Shown here piece by piece: positions 60,567 to 64,000 of a stretch of DNA of 64,000 nucleotides (position 1 is the stretch's first letter; every line of letters starts with the position of its first letter). The DNA lies in the NCBI GenBank assembly GCA_038209775.1, contig JBBQXK010000020.1, positions 1-64,000 on the forward strand. The letters are read 5' to 3'. The position numbers and the translations under genes are program-made. The stretch is from JBBQXK01 sp038209775 (GTDB lineage Bacteria; Pseudomonadota; Alphaproteobacteria; Rhodobacterales; Rhodobacteraceae). The notes beneath the pieces were generated by a model, which saw nothing but the letters and a program-made list of their open reading frames with translations, did no database searches and was not told the DNA's origin.

Positions 60567-61108
60567 CGCTTGGCCCGCGCCCCGCACTGACCGGCCTGCC
60601 CGTTCTGGAAACGGCGCGACTGACCTTGCGCGCGCCCGAACCCGGCGACTGGCCGGCTTTCCGCGACTACCGGCTGTCCGCGCGCACCGTCTACACCGGC
60701 GGCCCGAAACCGGCGCATCAGGCGGCGGAACAGTTTGCCGCGTTCTTCGGCCATTGGTTGATGCGCGGCTTTGGCCGCCTGATCGCCACGGTTCGCGCAA
60801 CCGGTGCCGCCATCGGCCATTTCGGCCCGATGCAATGGCATGACGGTGGCGACATCGAGATGACATGGTCGCTGTGGACCGCCACCGCCGAAGGTCAGGG
60901 GCTTGCGACCGAGGCCGCCCGCGCCATGCAGGCATGGGCGTTCGGTTCCCTTGGCCTGACCAGTGCCATTGCTGCCGTGCACCGCGACAACGCCGCTTCG
61001 CACGCCATCGCCCGCCGCCTTGGCGGTCAGCCGATCAAGGGCCGCCGCCCGGAATGGTTTGACGACGGCGTCGTGTACCGGTTTGCACCGGATGGGGTCG
61101 CCGCATGA
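60563..61108 (+). CDS. GNAT acetyltransferase 1 of 6 (RimJ/RimL-like)
   Basis: 181 residues. Shares with the next five genes the opening ETARLTLRAPEPGD and a Tyr/Thr-GGP element about 30 residues later; the acetyl-CoA loop is AEGQGLATEA. RimJ/RimL relatives acetylate N-terminal amines of proteins or small molecules. Translationally coupled to ffh through ATGA. Target unknown. Confidence 0.85.
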   Translation: MTLGPRPALTGLPVLETARLTLRAPEPGDWPAFRDYRLSARTVYTGGPKPAHQAAEQFAAFFGHWLMRGFGRLIATVRATGAAIGHFGPMQWHDGGDIEMTWSLWTATAEGQGLATEAARAMQAWAFGSLGLTSAIAAVHRDNAASHAIARRLGGQPIKGRRPEWFDDGVVYRFAPDGVAA

Positions 61109-61620
61109 CCCCCCCCACCCTGACCACCGCCCGCCTGACCCTGCGCCCGCCGCAGGCCCGTGACCTGCCCGCCTGTACCCTGTTCTGGGCCTCGGAACGG
61201 TCGCACCTGATGGGCGGGCCTTGGTCGCCTGCGCAAACCCGCGCTGAATTCGACGGCCTTCTCGCCCAATGGCACACGCACGGCTTCAGCCTGTTCACCG
61301 TCACCCTTGCCGGGTCCGACGACGGCATCGGCGGCATCGGCCCCTTCTTCCCCGACACCCACCCCGAACCCGAACTGGGGTGGAGCCTCTGGGACGCCGC
61401 CCACGAACACCGGGGCATCGCCCTTGAGGCCGCCATTGCCACCCGCGACTGGTTCTTTGCCACCACCCGCCACCGCACCGCCGTCAGCTACACCGACCCC
61501 CTGAACCACCGCTCGCACCGCCTGTGCGAACGGATGGGCGCTGTGATCGACCCCGACGCAGCCCACCCCTACGGCGATGAACCCACCCTCACCTACCGCC
61601 ACCACGCGGGTGCCGCATGA
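61105..61620 (+). CDS. GNAT acetyltransferase 2 of 6
   Basis: 171 residues. TLTTARLTLRPPQARD opening, MGGPW element, and a divergent acetyl-CoA loop HEHRGIALEAA in which the usual glycine pattern is reduced, so activity may be altered. Overlaps the genes on both sides by four bases. Confidence 0.83.
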   Translation: MTPPTLTTARLTLRPPQARDLPACTLFWASERSHLMGGPWSPAQTRAEFDGLLAQWHTHGFSLFTVTLAGSDDGIGGIGPFFPDTHPEPELGWSLWDAAHEHRGIALEAAIATRDWFFATTRHRTAVSYTDPLNHRSHRLCERMGAVIDPDAAHPYGDEPTLTYRHHAGAA

Positions 61621-62165
61621 TCCCCGCCCTCGTGAACACCCCGGTCCTCAACACCCCCCGCCTGATCCTGCGCGCGCCCGAGCTTTGCGATTTCGACGCC
61701 TATGCGGCCTTCATGGCAGGCCCCCGATCCACCCTTGTCGGCGGCCCGATGGCGCGTGACATGGCCTGGCGGTTCTTCGGCCACCACGTCGGGCACTGGG
61801 CGCTGCGGGGCTACGGCAGCCTGTTCATGCACCCGCGCGACGGTGGCCCGGCTCTGGGGCTTATCCTGTGCTGGCAGCCCGAAGGCTACCCCGAGCGCGA
61901 AATCGGCTGGAGCATCTTTACCGATGCCGCCGCAGGCATCGGCCTTGCCACAGAGGGGGCGCGTGCCGTTCTGGCGCATGTCTTTGGGACACTGAAGTGG
62001 GAAACCGCCGTCAGCTACATCCTGCCCGACAATGCCGCCTCCCTGCGCATGGCGGCACGGCTCGGGGCGCGGCTTGACCCGAACGCGACGCAGGTGGTCT
62101 ATCCGCCGACAGATCCCTACGGCCCCGATACCGTCTGGCGCCACCGGGCGGAGGACTGGCGATGA
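61617..62165 (+). CDS. GNAT acetyltransferase 3 of 6
   Basis: 182 residues. VLNTPRLILRAPELCD opening, VGGPM element, acetyl-CoA loop AAGIGLATEGARA, then NAASLRMAARLGA. Four-base overlaps at both ends. Confidence 0.85.
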   Translation: MIPALVNTPVLNTPRLILRAPELCDFDAYAAFMAGPRSTLVGGPMARDMAWRFFGHHVGHWALRGYGSLFMHPRDGGPALGLILCWQPEGYPEREIGWSIFTDAAAGIGLATEGARAVLAHVFGTLKWETAVSYILPDNAASLRMAARLGARLDPNATQVVYPPTDPYGPDTVWRHRAEDWR

Positions 62166-62662
62166 TCGCCCCCACCCTCACCACCCCCCGCCTGACCCTG
62201 CGGATGCCCACACGGGCCGACTTCGCACCACGACTGGCCTTCTACACCAGCGACCGCGCCGTCTGGGAAGGCGGCCCCTTCACCCCACCCGAGGCCTGGC
62301 GCATCTTTGCCTCCGAGGTCGGGCAATGGCCGCTGATGGGCTACGGCCCGTTCTCGGTGGACATGGACGGCGCTTATGTGGGTGAGGTCGGCATCTACCA
62401 ACCCCTCGGCTACCCGGAACCCGAACTTGGCTGGTTCGTCACGCCCGCCGCCGAAGGCCACGGCATCGCTGCCGAGGGCGCACGGGCGGTGATGGCCTGG
62501 GCGCGCGCAACCTTCGGCTGGGACCATCTCGTCAACTACATCGACCCCGGCAATGCCCGGTCCCTGTCGCTGGCGTTGCGCCTTGGCGGTATCGCCACCG
62601 ACGCACCGGGCACGGACCCCACCGATGTGGTGATCCGCCACGACCTGCGGGGGCGCGCATGA
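62162..62662 (+). CDS. GNAT acetyltransferase 4 of 6
   Basis: 166 residues. TLTTPRLTLRMPTRAD opening, EGGPF element, acetyl-CoA loop AEGHGIAAEGARA, then GNARSLSLALRLGG. Four-base overlaps at both ends. Confidence 0.85.
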   Translation: MIAPTLTTPRLTLRMPTRADFAPRLAFYTSDRAVWEGGPFTPPEAWRIFASEVGQWPLMGYGPFSVDMDGAYVGEVGIYQPLGYPEPELGWFVTPAAEGHGIAAEGARAVMAWARATFGWDHLVNYIDPGNARSLSLALRLGGIATDAPGTDPTDVVIRHDLRGRA

Positions 62663-63186
62663 CCCTGCCATTCGCCATCCCCACCCTCACCACCGAACGC
62701 CTCACCCTGCGCCCCCCGGCCGAGGCCGATTTCCCCGCCATGCTTGCCTTCAACGACAGCCCGCGCAGCGCCTTTGTCGGTGGCGGGCGTGATCGGCCAT
62801 GGGTCTGGCGCAGCCTCCTCGCCAATATCGGCCACTGGGCCCTGCGCGGGTTCGGGTTCTATTCGGTCGACACCCATGCCGGTGTCATGATCGGTCGCAT
62901 CGGCGTCATCCATCACGACGGCTGGCCCGAGGCTGAACTCGGCTGGCACCTCTATGACGGCGCCGAAGGCCGGGGCTATGCCCTTGAGGCCGCCCGCGCC
63001 GCCCGCGCCGACTACCACGCCCGCATCAGCCCTGAACCGCTGATGAGCATGGTCGTGCCCGAAAACCACCGCTCCATCGCGCTGGCGAAACGTCTGGGTG
63101 CCGTGTTCGAACGCCTCGACCCGGGTGAGGGCAAACCCTTCGACATCCCCTTTGCCGTCTACCGCCACCCCGGGGAACCCGCATGA
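62659..63186 (+). CDS. GNAT acetyltransferase 5 of 6
   Basis: 175 residues. TLTTERLTLRPPAEAD opening, VGGGR element, acetyl-CoA loop AEGRGYALEAARA, then NHRSIALAKRLGAVF. Four-base overlaps at both ends. Confidence 0.86.
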   Translation: MTLPFAIPTLTTERLTLRPPAEADFPAMLAFNDSPRSAFVGGGRDRPWVWRSLLANIGHWALRGFGFYSVDTHAGVMIGRIGVIHHDGWPEAELGWHLYDGAEGRGYALEAARAARADYHARISPEPLMSMVVPENHRSIALAKRLGAVFERLDPGEGKPFDIPFAVYRHPGEPA

Positions 63187-63764
63187 CCCCGGCATGGCTT
63201 CACCCCCCCCAAGGCCCCTCGGCCACGCTGGCGCAGACCGTCGCCGCCACCGTGCCGGTCTTTACCACCCCCCGCCTGCGCCTGCGCGCGCCCGGGCTGC
63301 AGGACTACCCGGCCTATGAGGGCGTGTTCACCTCTGACCGCGCCCGCTACATGGGCGGGCCGTTCGACGCGGATGACGCGTTTGCCGATTTCTGTCAGGG
63401 CATCGCGGGCTGGATGCTGCGTGGCACCGGCATGTGGACGGTGACGCTGACCGACAGCGACGATGCCATCGGCTGGATCTTTGTCTGGCAGGAAATGGGC
63501 GATCCCGAACCCGAAATGGGCTGGATCCTGACCGAAGCCGCCGAAGGCCACGGCTATGCGACCGAAGCCGCCCGCGCCGCCATGCCGCACGCGCTGCACC
63601 TCTACGGGCGGGGCGGGTTCGTCAGCTACATCGACGCGGGTAACCCCGCCTCGATCGCCGTGGCCACCCGCCTTGGTGCCCGCCGCGATGCCCGGGCCGA
63701 GGCCGCGATGGCCGACCCCGACCTTGTCATCTATCGCCATTTCGGCCTGCCGGAGGGGACATGA
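63183..63764 (+). CDS. GNAT acetyltransferase 6 of 6
   Basis: 193 residues with a longer N-terminus before VFTTPRLRLRAPGLQD. MGGPF element, acetyl-CoA loop AEGHGYATEAARA, then NPASIAVATRLGARR. Its stop overlaps the chorismate mutase start by four bases, so the array runs without a break from ffh to chorismate mutase. Confidence 0.86.
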   Translation: MTPAWLHPPQGPSATLAQTVAATVPVFTTPRLRLRAPGLQDYPAYEGVFTSDRARYMGGPFDADDAFADFCQGIAGWMLRGTGMWTVTLTDSDDAIGWIFVWQEMGDPEPEMGWILTEAAEGHGYATEAARAAMPHALHLYGRGGFVSYIDAGNPASIAVATRLGARRDARAEAAMADPDLVIYRHFGLPEGT

Positions 63765-64000
63765 ACGACACCACCGCCCGCGCCCAGACGCTGCTGCGCG
63801 ACCACCGCGACGCCATTGACCGGCTCGACGCGATCCTGGTCTACACGCTTGCCGAACGCTTCAAGCAGACCCAGGCCGTCGGTCGGCTCAAGGCCGCGCA
63901 CGACCTGCCACCCTCGGACCCCGCGCGTGAGGCAGGCCAGATGGCCCGGCTTGAGGCACTGTCGCAAGAGGCCGACCTTGACCCCGACCTCGCCAAGAAA
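63761..64000 (+). CDS. Chorismate mutase (AroQ class), cut by window end
   Basis: The first 80 codons are inside the window. The helical AroQ pattern is visible: HRDAIDRLDAILVYTLAERF, then QAVGRLKAAHDLPPSDPARE and LEALSQEADLDPD. The enzyme converts chorismate to prephenate for phenylalanine and tyrosine synthesis. In related genomes, from memory, it follows ffh and precedes rpsP-rimM-trmD. ATG 63761 overlaps the previous stop. Confidence 0.88.
   Translation, partial: MNDTTARAQTLLRDHRDAIDRLDAILVYTLAERFKQTQAVGRLKAAHDLPPSDPAREAGQMARLEALSQEADLDPDLAKK

Noticed and set aside
1..64000. CRISPR array, prophage or tRNA genes
   Set aside because: No regularly spaced direct repeats, no phage structural genes and no tRNA-like cloverleaf was noticed on either strand.

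Overview
The window is high-GC alphaproteobacterial chromosome, most likely Rhodobacterales (Rhodobacteraceae). The evidence is the F1-ATPase operon without F0 genes, a monomeric NADP-isocitrate dehydrogenase, the ffh to chorismate mutase neighbourhood, a DUF2125 protein, RTX-type calcium-binding repeats, and dense packing with many 4-base ATGA start/stop overlaps. No rRNA, tRNA, CRISPR array or prophage was seen. The only recognisable insertion sequence is at the left edge.

Layout. 0-0.3 kb: 5' end of an IS5-family transposase beside a small AT-richer reading frame it probably truncates. 0.3-6.4 kb: ettA, a lipoprotein alpha/beta hydrolase, a GNAT acetyltransferase, nadD, a DUF2125 protein and a ChaC-like cyclotransferase. 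6.4-9.6 kb: an ExbB/MotA-like and OmpA/MotB-like pair with a long coiled coil. 9.6-18.6 kb: a membrane protein with a Tat-exported phosphatase-superfamily protein, an M23 peptidase coupled to clpA, gloB, a methyltransferase and an RTX protein. 19-24.2 kb: atpHAGDC, interrupted between atpG and atpD by a small low-GC gene flanked by two copies of the atpG 3' end; a clear terminator follows.

24.3-34.5 kb: an H-type lectin-like protein, then a catabolic region on the minus strand (NitT/TauT-type ABC transporter, Ldh2-type dehydrogenase, acyl-CoA ligase, ketopantoate-reductase-like protein). Beside it are two copies of a module pairing a fumarylacetoacetate-hydrolase-family enzyme with an FCD-type GntR regulator; both regulator promoters carry ATTGGT-type inverted repeats. 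34.5-40 kb: icd, prs, a DsbA/HCCA-isomerase-like protein, an alpha/beta hydrolase and cytochrome b561. 40-43.3 kb: a three-gene membrane operon (CDP-alcohol phosphatidyltransferase, sulfatase-fold membrane enzyme, flippase-like protein). 43.3-47.8 kb: a second NMT1-type ABC transporter with a fused double permease, and a glycosyltransferase. 48-53.2 kb: a complete dipeptide/oligopeptide-type ABC transporter. 53.6-58.6 kb: rimO, two unrecognised genes (one behind a hairpin that would hide its ribosome-binding site), a HAD phosphatase and a luciferase-like flavin enzyme. 59-64 kb: ffh followed by six tandem GNAT acetyltransferases, each overlapping the next by four bases, then a chorismate mutase cut by the window end.

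The strongest candidates for something undescribed are the insertion at the 3' end of atpG, the six-gene GNAT array after ffh, and the unrecognised helical protein at 55.1 kb. Dispersed palindromic repeats occur in several intergenic gaps. All functional statements come from reading motifs and context; no database search was run.
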